Assembly: GCA_020881915.1 (NCBI GenBank)
Contig: JAJFPB010000002.1
Coordinates: 1,116,001-1,180,000 of the forward strand
Source: Paramyrothecium sp. XJ0827
Lineage: Eukaryota; Ascomycota; Sordariomycetes; Hypocreales; Stachybotryaceae
DNA: 64,000 bases
Direction: 5' to 3'
Part shown: positions 25,649-37,553 of the stretch, piece by piece
Layout of the letters: the number at the start of each line of letters is the position of its first letter
How positions within the stretch are numbered: the stretch's first letter is position 1
The notes under the pieces: model-generated
Seen by the model: the letters and a program-made list of their open reading frames with translations, nothing else
The model's database searches: none
What the model was told of the DNA's origin: nothing
Made by a program: the position numbers and the translations under genes

Positions 25649-27417
25649 TTAAGCATCGTGATGCACTTCCATATTGCTAGCCCCTTCCCGCTCAACATTA
25701 AAGTAATCACCAAGCCGAAGTATCGCACATCCTTCCGGAGCCACCTTGTGTCCAGTCGCCAAGTCCTTCACATTGGTCAATGGGATAACTCCCATCTGCG
25801 CCAGGTAGACGTGTTGTCCGACCCAAGAAGTCAGTTGAGGCGGGCCAACCACGATGCGAATAACCCCAACAGCGATTGCGAAAATGCCAATGGTGGCATA
25901 GAGGAAGGCGACTGAATGGACAATACCTCTTGCTCTGCAGAAAATGCCCTCGTAATGTGGGTATTCTGAGGAAGGTTTGCTTGGTAATGTGATTCTTACA
26001 GTTTTTTGGCCGGCTGGATCATTTGCGTCTGTGAGTGGCTGAAGTTGGCCATTCCAATAAGACCCATAGGAGCACCCAGTTGAGGGAGTTTCTTCGTTGA
26101 TGAAGAGTCCCAGGCAAGTTGTACTCGAAAGTTCAGCCATCATAACACGCACGAATGCACTGATGCTGTCCAAGAGTGTAGGGAGTGTTTCGCCCTCACC
26201 GCCACCCCAGCTGGATGATTCTGTAGAGATATGACCTTCCACAAGAGTCCTCCGATGATACTTCATAGCTAGTTCAATCCACAGGTGAAGTTTCTTTGTC
26301 CACTTGATATTGATGGGTAGTGGCTTGTCAGCTATTGAGAGCACGCGCAGAGCTTCGTTTGTTGGCGGAATGCCTCCCCAATTATCACCCGACTCTGTTG
26401 AATGTCTTTGAACTTCAGCTATCGCGCATCGCACTTCATAGTTCAATCTGCAAAGAACTGGGAGTGAACTGTGAGAATTGGGACTTGTATCCCACTCTCC
26501 TGCAAGAGCCCACTGAATCTGTTTGACGCCTGATTTATTGAGACGATATTCGACTATGGCCGGGGTGTTCGTGGCCCAATTCTCGACCTTGAGCCTTTGC
26601 CAAACATCCTGGTCTTTTGTAATTAGGAAGCCACCCTCTTCGACAGTTATATTAGCAACCAGGGCTATTTCTTGCGTTAAGAAGGATCCAGGCTCATAGC
26701 CACTCGGAAATGATTAAGCTTTCATCAGTTGTCCGAGCATGACGACACTCGCGGGTGGTGTCGAAAAGGACTGGTAAGATTTTCCAAGTTTCTCCCCTCG
26801 ATTTGTTTGATGTCTGCTATGCCTGGGTGATAGAAGTGCTGATAGACGGATGCTTGAGAATACGGTATATCCTGTAAACGAGCCGTGTTTGGAAAGGGGT
26901 GGAGCATGCTCAGGTTGTCAAAGCGTTCGTTGACATAGAGTTCGGCTTGGATAAACGAAAACTTATAACCGACTGATGCGGCGATTGAAGGAATGGTGGC
27001 AAGGTATCGGAGCGTGATAAACTTGGAAAACCCGCGAATACCATACAAAACTGGCGCTCGATGCTGGGTATTGAGGTATCTCGTATAATCGAGGCCAGAC
27101 TTACTTGTGGCCTGTCGACTACACCACCAGTCGAATATATGCTGATATGCTTCAGAAAATCCATATGACAAGAAGCCTAGTCCAAGACCCGTGATCGCCA
27201 GCCAGGCTTGGATTCCGAGACGGGCTCCTAGCCAGAGCCTACCAGTACCATAGAAGAGTTGTCCAAATGAAAAGCCGGGGATATATTTTCGCTCTCGAAA
27301 TGGGACCACCATTCCATTCACACCCACAACAGTGAGTATAGTGCCACCAGCAAATAAAGCAAGGAGCGGAAGAGGCCTGAGCTTCTTGAATCGCGTACAA
27401 TGGTGTCGAAGCTGCAT
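25649..27417 (-). CDS. Fungal integral membrane protein of unknown function, junction uncertain (possible pseudogene)
   Basis: Two coding blocks on the minus strand. The first runs from ATG 27417 to a stop at 26725 (230 codons) and has hydrophobic segments at about residues 17-37 (LLALFAGGTILTVVGVNGMV) and 68-88. The second, open from about 26704 to the stop at 25649 (about 351 codons), begins around GYEPGSFLTQEIALVANITV and has a final hydrophobic segment (VAFLYATIGIFAIAVGVIRI). Together they resemble the large multi-TM hypothetical proteins common in filamentous ascomycetes. The blocks are in different frames. I find no donor matching GTRNGT in the last 100 bp of block one; the nearest GT sites (GTGTCG, GTCATG) are poor and would leave an intron of only about 40 nt with a CGAG acceptor. 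A frameshift or decayed splice site is therefore possible. Function is unknown. Confidence 0.65.
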
Positions 27418-28377
27418 TTTCTTTCTTTCTCAGACGAGAAACAGAGTGCTGAGCAACAGAGTGGTTACTGAGCTGCCATCAGCGAGAGTCAATTGAAGAA
27501 AAGGCTCAGACGTCCAGAGAAGGAACATAGTGGTAAAAGGCAAGCAAGCGATACATGAAATTTTTGGTAAGGGAATGCTGTACCTCATTCGTGCATTATG
27601 GAGCAAATTGTTGAGAGCCTACTTGTGCTAGACTCAATAGGAAACGACAATCGTAGTGGGTATAGGCACATTAACTAATGCAGTAACCTCGCATCTAATA
27701 ATTAAGTGTGCATGGTCCCTTGCAGACTGGTTCTTGGCAGGTAAGCGACAGTATGGGACTTGCATGTCTATTTCTTTTGTTCTATTTCAAGCTCTTGTTC
27801 TTTTGTGTGGTTTCCTTCTATGCTCGTTCGAGATATCATCAGATTTTGGTAACATATGACGGCTTGTTCTAAGGAATGGCTGGAGAGTATTTCATGTGTA
27901 CAAGGGTTAGGCAGGCCAGGTAATCGGGTACCCTAAGTTCATCATAATCATGCAGCACAAGGTGGGTGCTGTGGAATCAGCTGGGGTGGACTTCTTGAGG
28001 TGCAAATTGAGTGGCAGTGTAATCTGGGCCTTTTGAAACCCTGCCTGTAGCTTTGCCACTTCGCCCCGTCCGAGATGGTCGTCCGACATATTCGTTTGGC
28101 GCAGTCTATGTTCAGAATAGATCTGCCCAGAATCATGCGACGTTCACACTAAGTTGGTGAGTAATGCCTGTAGACATGGATTTCCCTCGAAATGGCTGCC
28201 TAATTTGATCCTAGTGCCTCGTTGGTGACATGATATGTTGTTGGTCGTGGCTGCAAATTGACGAGCTGAAAAGTCCTTTCCTCATTCCTACAAACGTACA
28301 ATTGAAAACCGACAAATATTTAGTGGCGTGTCATACCCGATGCAACGCATGCGTTCCTGTTTTTAAGTCTCTTTGCC
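27418..28377. other. Intergenic between divergent genes
   Basis: About 960 bp between the divergently transcribed membrane-protein and DUF7770 genes, so it should hold both promoters. AT-rich around 27540-27860. No gene is supported. Confidence 0.5.
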
Positions 28378-28992
28378 ATGGGAGGTTGCATGAGTCTGCC
28401 AAGGCCTGGCAACGGAATCCAGGACAATGGCCATACCAGCTTCGAGATGCATAGTCTGAACCCACTGAACTATATTCCGGGATCGGCCGAAAGTCAGATT
28501 CGATCTCAAGTCGTCGAGCACTTTTACATTGTAGCTCAGGCTGTGATACCTTCGGGGGGCAATCACTGGAACATTTGCTTGCAGACACACGAGGACAGAT
28601 TCATCCGTCTCGACCTTGTACCAGGTGCATACCCGGGGCGAGCGGGATTCATGGGCCGTCTTGATATTGTTCAGCACAACTATAATGTCATTCCCAGCTT
28701 TCATAAAGTAATGGCTATTCCTGTCATGGGGGTGCACACTGTGGGCGAGTTTTTGGACGTCATTGTCCAAGAGGGTAACCACCATTATGAGTTTACATGT
28801 GAGGGAAGAGGCTGCGGCGGCTGGATGCGCGACCAATTGCATCTTTTCATCCAGAAGGGGTTTCTAGCGAATGGCTATGAAGAAGCGTTCGAGGAAATGC
28901 TCACCATGGCATGGAAAGATCGAGTGTCTCAAGGTCCGTGGCCATTGACCCATGGCTCATACCGACGGCACAAGCCCAAGAATGCCAGATAA
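28378..28992 (+). CDS. DUF7770 family protein
   Basis: Single-exon gene of 204 residues. The conserved core starts at VVEHFYIVAQAV and continues with HWNICLQT (residues 63-70), LDLVPGAYPGRAG, LDIVQHNYNVIPS, VGEFLDVIVQEG and EFTCEGRGCGGWMRDQL. This arrangement is typical of the fungal DUF7770 domain, found in many filamentous ascomycetes, often in several lineage-specific copies and without known activity. There is no signal peptide or membrane segment, so it is probably intracellular. The start is the first ATG in frame; an upstream exon cannot be excluded. The domain name is from memory of the conserved pattern, not from a search. It is the last gene before a gene-poor stretch of 6.8 kb. Confidence 0.8.
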   Translation: MGGCMSLPRPGNGIQDNGHTSFEMHSLNPLNYIPGSAESQIRSQVVEHFYIVAQAVIPSGGNHWNICLQTHEDRFIRLDLVPGAYPGRAGFMGRLDIVQHNYNVIPSFHKVMAIPVMGVHTVGEFLDVIVQEGNHHYEFTCEGRGCGGWMRDQLHLFIQKGFLANGYEEAFEEMLTMAWKDRVSQGPWPLTHGSYRRHKPKNAR

Positions 28993-31900
28993 GGCATGTT
29001 TTAAACATGAAAAGCAAGCATAAAAATGGGCATAGAAAATGTCTGAGGCAGATCAAGGATGATGCCCCAAGAAACAGATCTATTCCCACTACTATGATCC
29101 TATAAATCAGATTTGCCTTTAATTCAACACGAGCCGTCTCAAAGAGGTGGTGAGCTGGCCCTCACCTGACTCGACCCTCCTAAGCAAGCCTACTTGTGTT
29201 AACTTGGTTCCTGTTCAATTGGTCAGACCGTCAATCAGTTGTCTTGACCGTAAATCAGTTGTCCTGGCTTACGCAGTTGTCTAGGGGACTCAGAAAGACA
29301 CTTCCAGCCCGATACCGGCCGCATTCAGCAGGAATCCAAGGCTCGATGCACCGTCTTCAATTCGAACACGAAGCGCAAACTCAGCTGCGATGATGCCAAA
29401 TCATGGTGGGATAAACCCGACCTACAGGGCCAAACTATGGCTAGTGCCGAGCTGAATCATAGTAGGCCGAGTCATGGACGACCGCTAATTAGTGTCGCCA
29501 TGGCCTAAGCTGCGATTGCTCAGAGTGTGGAGCATCGGGCAGTGTTCAGTGGGAGATTGGCGCACTGCCGCCCTAGGTCGTCAGAGTATGCGATGATTGC
29601 GCCCTTTGCTGACCTAATTGAGACGCGAGATGCTACTCACTAGAGGGTCTGTGGAAAAGAAGAGAGCAATGGCCCCACAGAAGGTTCTTGGTGTACGTCA
29701 TTACAGCCAAGACTCATCGGTACTGCTGCATGTACAAAAGTAGGCGATGAGAGATGGGAAGCATTGGCATCGTGTCAGACGTCAGGCCGGGATCAGCTTG
29801 GGCGTTGAACGTCTATGCCTCAAAAGTCAATGGTAATATACTTGTCTGTTTATATCTGTGGTGCCATTTGTGCGAAATGGCATCTCTTTGGGGCCCATGC
29901 CGAGCTGAGTTGCAAGGATTATCTACACACCCTGGTGCTGATGCTCTTTCTTAGCTATGGCGCTTGCTCCTTGTTTGCTCCCAGCCGAGACAAAAAGTCC
30001 TCACTGCTCTGACGGCTTGCTGCCGATCCGCGCGCAGCAGCAGCCGGGGAGAAAAAAGGAAAATGGCGGTACGGTACAGTAATCGCGAGACCTCGTAAAA
30101 TCTGACAGAAGCGAGGACAATGTCCGCCAGAAACCCTGGTAGGACAGCCAATGCAGCATCAATGGCTGATACTTACATTAGTGACAAGACCATGCGGGCC
30201 CAGCAGCTATGACTTGCAGCTTCACAGGGCACATCTGGGCTCCCATTGGAAGCCAAGACGACGAGGGTGTGCCCAAGCTACAGAGCTTTGCCCTCTGACC
30301 CAACGGTTTCGGGCTTAGGCTGACCACAAACTGACGTTTAAATGGGGCAACACAGCGCGCTCCACGGCCGTGAATCCTCGTCGGATGACGATGGAAGTAC
30401 GTAGCGCAAAGGCTACAGATACTGAGGATTGACTTGCAGCATCTTGCGGAGACCTGCGCTACATGTGCCACAGTACCTAACCGACAGGCTGGGGTGGTCT
30501 TCAGTGCCGTTATTAAGACCACAGCGTGATAGAGCCTGTGCCAAATTCCTTTTGAGTCTGACCTGCCGGGCCGAGATGGTTGGGTGCAAGTCCGCCTCGC
30601 ATAAGCGCGTAGCCTCGAAGATGATCAAGTACATCGTATAGCGAGGATTGAAGCGGGAAGGGGAATGTTCCCACACCACAAACCTGCATGAAAACGTACC
30701 AGTCAAAATTTGCGTTCCATGACGAGATTACTCGTCACAGGGGTCTCCATGATTAACGGTGGGCTTTAATGAATGTTCGAGACATCTAGACACCTTCATC
30801 GAGGTCGAAAATATGATCATCCATTGGCTCCGATAGAGCACACGAGGCCTCCAGGCGCACGTTCGAGTTTGAACACACTGTTCGTCAGACCTCTGGTGGC
30901 GCTCGATCATGTATAATGTGGCAGCCCTTATCCGGACCATTCTTCAGCTGGAGCCTGCAATGGCCCAGGCAAGGTTGTTTTCTTTCCCGACATATTGTTT
31001 TCCCGCGATGGGGTTGGCTGTTTCAAACGCTTCTGACTGGGCATGCCAGGCAAACAATAAATGATCTGCATGCGGGCCTCCATCTTACGAAGCATTGCTG
31101 GGGGCAACCAACCAGGCCTCGAGTCGATATCCAAGACAAAAGGGAGTTGGTTGGTACCTGCTGAGGTGTCTCAAGTGCATCATCCCTAGCCTTACACATC
31201 TCCCCGGGAAATGCTTCTGCAGCATCGGGCAGCAGTCGAGCGGAGAGCTTGCGCCGCAGCAGCAAGCCACCTCGAGCTATTCCCTAGCATGCGACGGGCT
31301 GCCGGTCGGCGTTGGTCCAGGAGCTCTCCAACTAGATTTTAGCGCGCAAGTTAGACTTTCAGAGTCTCGCAAATCCGCTGAGGGCGAATTTAGTCGTATC
31401 GGATCATAGTTGGGGGGACCATGATTCGGGCCATTGCCGCACGGGGCCGCACAACAGGGCACAGTGATTGCTTTCGGTAGTCAGGCCATTTGCAGGTAGC
31501 GTAGCATCGCATCCCAGGTTGCAGGGAAGACGCCCGCCATCTGCCGTACTGAGTCCCAGCCAGCTTCAGCCTTGCTGTGCCTGCTTCTCTGGGGCTTCCA
31601 ATTACCGTGCTCTGCCTGGATACAGGCGTGCTTTCATGCACTATTTGAGCGGGCATGGTGCATCAGCAGTCTTTGGAAAGGCTGCTCGCGAAACCGTTTG
31701 GTCGGCATTGTGTGCGCACCAGGCATAACAGTATGAGGACAAGCAACTGGTGGATGAGCTTGAAATTGATAGTGACACCCCTCCCCCTAGTTCCTGCGAA
31801 CCTTGCGTCCCGACGTTTTCGGGCTCTTCGGCAAGGAGCCAAGATCCCATTCGAATACCGGTATGATGGCCTCAGGATTGTTCCCAGTTCGTGCCTTGTT

Positions 31901-33000
31901 CCGTCAACATGGGAGAGGGGAGGCCGTCGCAATACAGCATCACGTTTGTCACGTTGACGCAAACGCGTGGCTGCTCCCACCACCATCATCCGCATTCAGG
32001 TGTGATTCTTGTCATCATAGCCGAGCTGTGATTCACCACGCTATTCATGACTTTGTAAGCCCAATCAGAGTCTTGGTATTGGCGGTGCAAATTACGTGGT
32101 ATGTGGTGGTGGAAGTCTGATACGGGACACGAGAATTTGTCTGCAACGGAGGACTCATTGGAAGTGCAGCCTGTTTTTCACCATGGTACCATGTGCGCAC
32201 ACGCCCAACCTACACTGTTGCTACAGCGTCTCGGGGTTTCTAACCTTAATCAAGCCACTGGGCAGACAAGACAGCCTTGGGCCCCATGCTTGCTGAGGTG
32301 AGGTTTCCGACGTGTTCGAGGCCTTTGGGAAACACCATCGTAAGAAATAAGAAGTCTTGTGTAACACTCCATCCTTCATACCTTCTGAGCAGACAGTGCG
32401 TGGACGAAACAACGTGCTCAACGGCGAAGTGATCGTGCAAGGACAGCCCTTTGCTGTAGTCTAGCTCAGGCCTCTCGAGAAAGAAACGCAATTCTCAAGG
32501 TATCGAATCCAACCCTCCTTGCAGCTCTTCAGAAGTCAATAGGATGAACAGCGGCAGTGCTGTAGATGGACTGGACGTGCGAGTGATGCTCCTCGACGAC
32601 ATCCTTGCACCATATTAGCTCATCAAAAGTGCCTCCATCCGGACACTTGATCTCTGTGGTCATGTTTCGCTGCTCAAAGCACACGCTTTCGCAATGTGCA
32701 GGATTGGGTGCGGTGTACCTCCTGAGTGTACCGGGGTGAGTACTCTGCTTGGAGAAGGTGATTTGCGTCGTGGGTCAACGTTCCGTATGCCTTATTCGAT
32801 GCGCCCAGCTTTGTGTTGGTCATTGAATTATCGAGAAACAATGGCCAGCCCTCACCTCTCATACAGTGAGCGAACGTGATGGTGTGAATTACAAGAACAA
32901 CTCCTCCACGTGCTCCTCTGGGTCTCGGATTACCGTTGGAGGGGCTCGAGAACATGTGTGAACGTCAGATGAGGTGCTGAAAAGAGGTGAGATTTTGGGA
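28993..33000. other. 4 kb gene-poor region
   Basis: Many short overlapping frames on both strands, none with a domain, signal peptide or coherent intron set. No transposase, reverse transcriptase, terminal repeat or tRNA is recognisable. A small imperfect repeat (29224-29262) is listed separately. Base composition is ordinary, so strong RIP-type decay is not obvious by eye. Confidence 0.45.
29224..29262. repeat. Short imperfect tandem repeat, period about 20 bp
   Basis: Two neighbouring copies of GACCGT-CAATCAGTTGTC-type sequence, followed by a third partial CAGTTGTC. Too short to assign to any element. Confidence 0.4.
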
Positions 33001-35768
33001 GAAATGTATGTACACGGTGTTCACGCTCGCATCTCACCCACGTTGCCTCGATTTACTCAGTAAGGCTTCCACGTCGTTTCCGGGTGTGCTCTGGGTGATA
33101 CAGTGTAAACATCCGCATCGTGATCAAGCACACTGTGCGAACACCGTCCCGACCACAGGCGGGACCCCATGTGTCACCAAATTCAAACCGCCTCTACAAC
33201 CTCACACGCACATCTTTACCCGTCCCAGTGTCCTCACTCCCCCATCCCCCTCCGGGTCACAGGCAAAGCCGCCAGCGCAAAGCTAAACAGCTGTGAGAGC
33301 TTGCCCGTTGCCCTCAATTGTGGTGTCATCTTGGTCGTTCCCATTCTCGTCGCGACCCGTTCACTTCTCCTCCTTGCATCGTTGGAAAGTCTTGCCTTTT
33401 TTCTCTTCCTGCATCGTCCTCTGTGCACAGAGCAATCTTTTGGCGTTGTTCATGCGTCCCGTTCCCGTTGTCTCCTGCAATTGGTGCTGCGTCTGTTCCA
33501 TCTATTGTCCTACCTGCCGTGCCAGTTAGAGAGATTCCTCTCGGCCAGCTGCCCTTGGCCGTCCTCAGAGACACGTCCAGAGTAAAGCGAAGCGAGCGAG
33601 AGCAAGCACCTGCAAGCAAACGCACGACATCCCTCATCCGAGCAAACACCACGTCGTCATTCGTCCGCGTGCCGGGATTGAGTCGTGTGTTTCAGCACCG
33701 CATAAAACACATAACCCCGGCCGACCAGATCGAAGATCCGTCTGCCGCCCTAAAACCGAGGGAAAAAAAGAAAAAAAGCAGGCAGCCCATTTTATTCACA
33801 CACGCCCCCCCCTTCCCCCTCCCTCCCCTTCCACCGACCCCGGCCGACAAAACGCAGCCCTTACGTTGTCCCTCCCTTTCCGACCGTCAGTTACCCAGTG
33901 AAAGGTACCTCGCCCAGTCCCCGCGCGACCCGGACTAGAGGCTGCGCCAGTTGCTTTAGTGCGTCGTGTCCGCCAAAAAACCAAACCGGAGGACCAGTGA
34001 CTGAGTGAGAAAAAAAGAGGGCTTTACTTAGCTCGCCTGCCGCAAATCCGGAAACACTTTTTTTCCTTCTCTTTTCCCTTCCTCCTCCCATCTTTTCCTC
34101 ACGACTGCTACGGTCTTCCCTTGCGCGTGTTTCGGGATCTTGGCTGAAGAGAGTTACGGTTGTTTTTGCTGGCGCCTAAAAGTAAGTCACACTTTTCGTC
34201 TTGAAACCCTTTCCCTTCCTTTCCAGTTGTCCGTCGTCACGGGTCCAATTTGGTGGTGGTGTTGGTGGTGGTGGTGGTGGTGGTGGCCGCTCGAAGCGCG
34301 ACCGCGCGCCTGCGATCGATATCGAATGCAACCTTCTGGAGCCACGACGAAGCCCAGATCGAAGCTCATACGCTGGCCGACTGCCCGACTTCGATAATCA
34401 CAACACGCGACAATCGCAGATGCCCTGTCTTTCCGATTGCATCGTCTTTGTCCGCCCGCCCTGTGTCAAATGCGAAGAGAGGAGCATGACTACGCCAAGC
34501 TCTGCGCCAGCAGACCCACCTCAAGCAATGCGAAGCAGGAGCCTTGACGCACAGCTGCTGGCTTCGCAAAATTTCCTCTCGAGTTGGACGCCACGTCGCC
34601 TTCGCCTAGCCGGCCTGTGCAGTCTCGCCTGGGCTTGAACAGCATCGAGCTCTTGTTCTGCACACCACGTTCGTTGGACCATTTACTGGTCAGCGAGCCA
34701 GGGTGGGTCTGCGCTGAGGAAGAACATGTCGTCGCCATTTGGGCCCAATGCCCCAACAACTTTTCTGGTGGTAACACCAAGACGTTGCGCATGCATCGGA
34801 AAAGACAATTCTCAATCGTGGAATGGAGCCGTGGCATACCGCCCATGATGGTCCCGCACAACTTGCCCATTACAATGTCTACAGCAGTGGCGGGCGCTCT
34901 GAATACCTCTTTCGATACGGAATGCGCTCAGTTTGGCAGCAACGAATATACGGGGCGAATATCGTACACCGCTATCATACGTCATTGTCTCCAGCCAGCT
35001 TCTACGCCCTCTCCGCCCTCAAGCTTCTGTAAAGGGCGCTCGACCCGATCGCACAAGAATCTGCCAGGATGTTGCAGTCAGACTCGATTGAATTGGGATT
35101 GGACGATCATAGGAAGACACAACCATTGGGCCTGGCGATGACAACTGGAAATAACATGCGTGCTTTCTTTGGCTTGGTGCTAACTGTCCAGTTCAGGTTC
35201 TAGTGATTTCGACAGCGTCTCAGCCGTTCCATCACATTCCTTAGGAATTCGTTGAACACACGCTCAGTATACGCCATTCCCTGTTGTCTCTATCTTCAAC
35301 AGCATCTTTGCTTGTTACACTAGGGACGTAGGTGTCTTGGACGATTCTCCTCTGTACGACTACTCCTGGTGTTCGTTTCGGTCTGGATACCAGTCATTCT
35401 CGAGTCGCCAAAAGCACCCAGTAACTCCAATTTTTGCGGAATATTGACTTCCATTTCGTCACATACTTCCTGATTTCAAGTTCTTGAGGTACGTGTCACT
35501 GCAAATTTCCTTTTTTAATGCCCTGTTTCCGCCATTCCGGACTTCTCGGGTCCCCTCCGTTCCCTTGGATGCTTAAATTCGAGGGCATAGCTGCACTACA
35601 CGGTAGTTCAGCTTCCCTCATGAATGATACCCGGGATTCGGGTCTGCATACGTCGCTTCCCCGTCTACCTAGCTCAAAAACTTGTTATGCTAACATTAAT
35701 CGTTGTAGAACTGTACGGGCTTCATTGACCACCACTCAGGATCATCGACTGATTTCTCCTGTAGCAAA
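33001..35768 (+). promoter_or_regulatory. Promoter and long 5' leader of the three-RRM gene
   Basis: Strongly pyrimidine-rich tracts on the plus strand (33780-33900, 34060-34110) and a long stretch without a convincing ORF lead into the RNA-binding protein gene. Two candidate leader introns are visible: GTAAGT at 34182 to TTCCAG at 34226, and GTACGT at 35489 to CTGTAG at 35764, which would end 4 nt before the ATG. Transcript extent is inference. Confidence 0.45.
34251..34287. repeat. (GGT)n microsatellite
   Basis: About 12 GGT/GTT triplets in the presumed 5' leader of the three-RRM gene. Confidence 0.85.
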
Positions 35769-37553
35769 ATGTCTTTCCCCAACGGAACCCCTCCTGCCAC
35801 CGACATGTCGGTTGTCCCCCCTCCCCAAGGTGGTGGCCCTGATTCCCCCAAGACAACTCTGTGGTAAGTAACCCTGCGAAGCTAGAAATGTTCAATTCTA
35901 AGCTGTAATCAGGATGGGCGAGCTTGAGCCCTGGATGGACGAGAACTTTATCAAGGGCGTCTTCCTGTCTTCCGCCGGAGAGACCGTCAATGTTAAGGTC
36001 ATTCGTGACAAGAATTCTGGGTATGCTCGATGATGACAACTTTGTCTGGCTCTTATGTGACTTTACTGATATTGGAATAGAAACGCCGGATACTGCTTCG
36101 TCGAGTTTGCTTCCGCCGATGCGGCAACCAAGGCTTTGACCCTCAACGGTACCCCGGTTCCCAACAGCTCCCGCCAGTTTAAGCTTAACTGGGCCTCTGG
36201 TGGCGGTCTGGTTGACCGAAGGTATGTCTCTACGTCTTGAAACGCATCATGCTCTTTTGTCTCAATTTTCCACCACGTTATTGGCAACCATTCGAGGTAC
36301 CTGGCGTCGTGCTTCTCAAGCCGTGCGCCTGATTTGTCAACCACTGGATGTGCCATGCCACTCCACTCTCTGGCAGCTGCTTGTTGACCAAGTACACCCG
36401 CTGGCACTCTCAATCCTACATAGCCCGACGTCTGGCTCAACTATCAAAATTTCTTCCCGGCTCTTGCATCATCTTGCTCATTTCCATCAATCCATTTCTT
36501 GTCACTGTCACTATACGTGGCTTCTTGACATCGTGCTAATGTCTTCTTTCGACAGAGATGACCGCGGTCCTGAGTACAGCATCTTCGTGGGTGACCTTGG
36601 CCCCGAGGTCAATGAGTACGTCCTGGTCTCGCTTTTCCAGGCTCGCTTCCCCTCTTGCAAGTCTGCCAAGATCATGACCGATGCTATGTCTGGTCAGAGC
36701 CGTGGCTATGGCTTCGTGCGATTCTCCGATGAGAACGACCAACAGCGTGCTCTCGTGGAAATGCAGGGTGTCTACTGCGGCAACCGTCCTATGAGGATTT
36801 CGACCGCTACCCCTAAGAACCGGTAAGCTTGCCAAGGACTTGGGATTCCGTTGAGTGGACTGCTGATGTTCTTTTGATAGCGGCAACCAAGGATTCGCCG
36901 GCCACGGCGGCCACCACGGTGGCAACGGCCAGATGATGGCCGGAGGAGGCATGCCTCAGCAGCAGATGTGGGGTCAGATGCAGGGTTTCCCTTACGGAGG
37001 TTTTAACCCTGCTACTCAGATGAACCAGTTTACTGACCCCAACAACACCACTGTCTTCGTCGGTGGTCTTTCGGGCTATGTCACCGAGGACGAGCTTCGC
37101 TCCTTCTTCCAGGGCTTCGGCGAGATTACCTACGTCAAGATTCCCCCTGGCAAGGGCTGCGGATTCGTCCAGTTCGTCCACCGCCACGCTGCCGAGATGG
37201 CCATCAATCAAATGCAGGGGTACCCCATCGGTAACTCTCGCGTCCGCCTGAGCTGGGGTCGCTCCCAGAACAACTCCGGTGTGGGCACTCCGTACCGTCC
37301 GGCTCCCCCGCCTCCCCACTATATGGGCCTTCCTAACCATGGCCCAGGCCCTTACGGCGGTCCTCACCAGTTCGGTGGACCGGCTCCTGGTCTCCAAGGT
37401 CCTCCTGGACCCCACGGACCCCCTGGTCCTGCTGGCCCCCCTCAGGTAAGAAAAAATTGAAATACCCAATGTGTCCCGGGCGCTTGCTAACAGTCCAACA
37501 GTAACTGGTTACTGATTACAGTCCGAACGAACGGACGGGAGTGCCTCTCGTAA
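35769..37553 (+). CDS. Three-RRM RNA-binding protein (Csx1/Nam8/Ngr1 type)
   Basis: Exons 35769-35863, 35913-36020, 36081-36221, 36556-36822, 36881-37445 and a short last exon. The first five give 392 residues in frame. Three RRMs are evident. RRM1 is about residues 30-107 (TLWMGELEPW). RRM2 is about 122-200 (YSIFVGDLGPEV; RNP1 SRGYGFVRF). RRM3 is about 261-333 (TTVFVGGLSGYVT; RNP1 KGCGFVQF). A Gly/Gln/Met-rich linker precedes RRM3 and a Pro/Gly-rich tail follows it. This order matches Csx1 of fission yeast and Nam8/Ngr1 of budding yeast, which bind mRNA or pre-mRNA in stress response, decay and splicing. The 3' end is ambiguous. After CAG 37445 an intron may end at AG 37493 (19-residue tail, stop 37551-37553) or at AG 37501 (immediate TAA). 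Read-through gives VRKN and a stop at 37460. Orthology within the group is not decided. Confidence 0.93.

Noticed and set aside
33318..33938. Plus-strand frame of 206 codons in the RRM leader
   Set aside because: No domain, biased Ser/Arg/Pro composition, and it lies in pyrimidine-rich promoter-like DNA.
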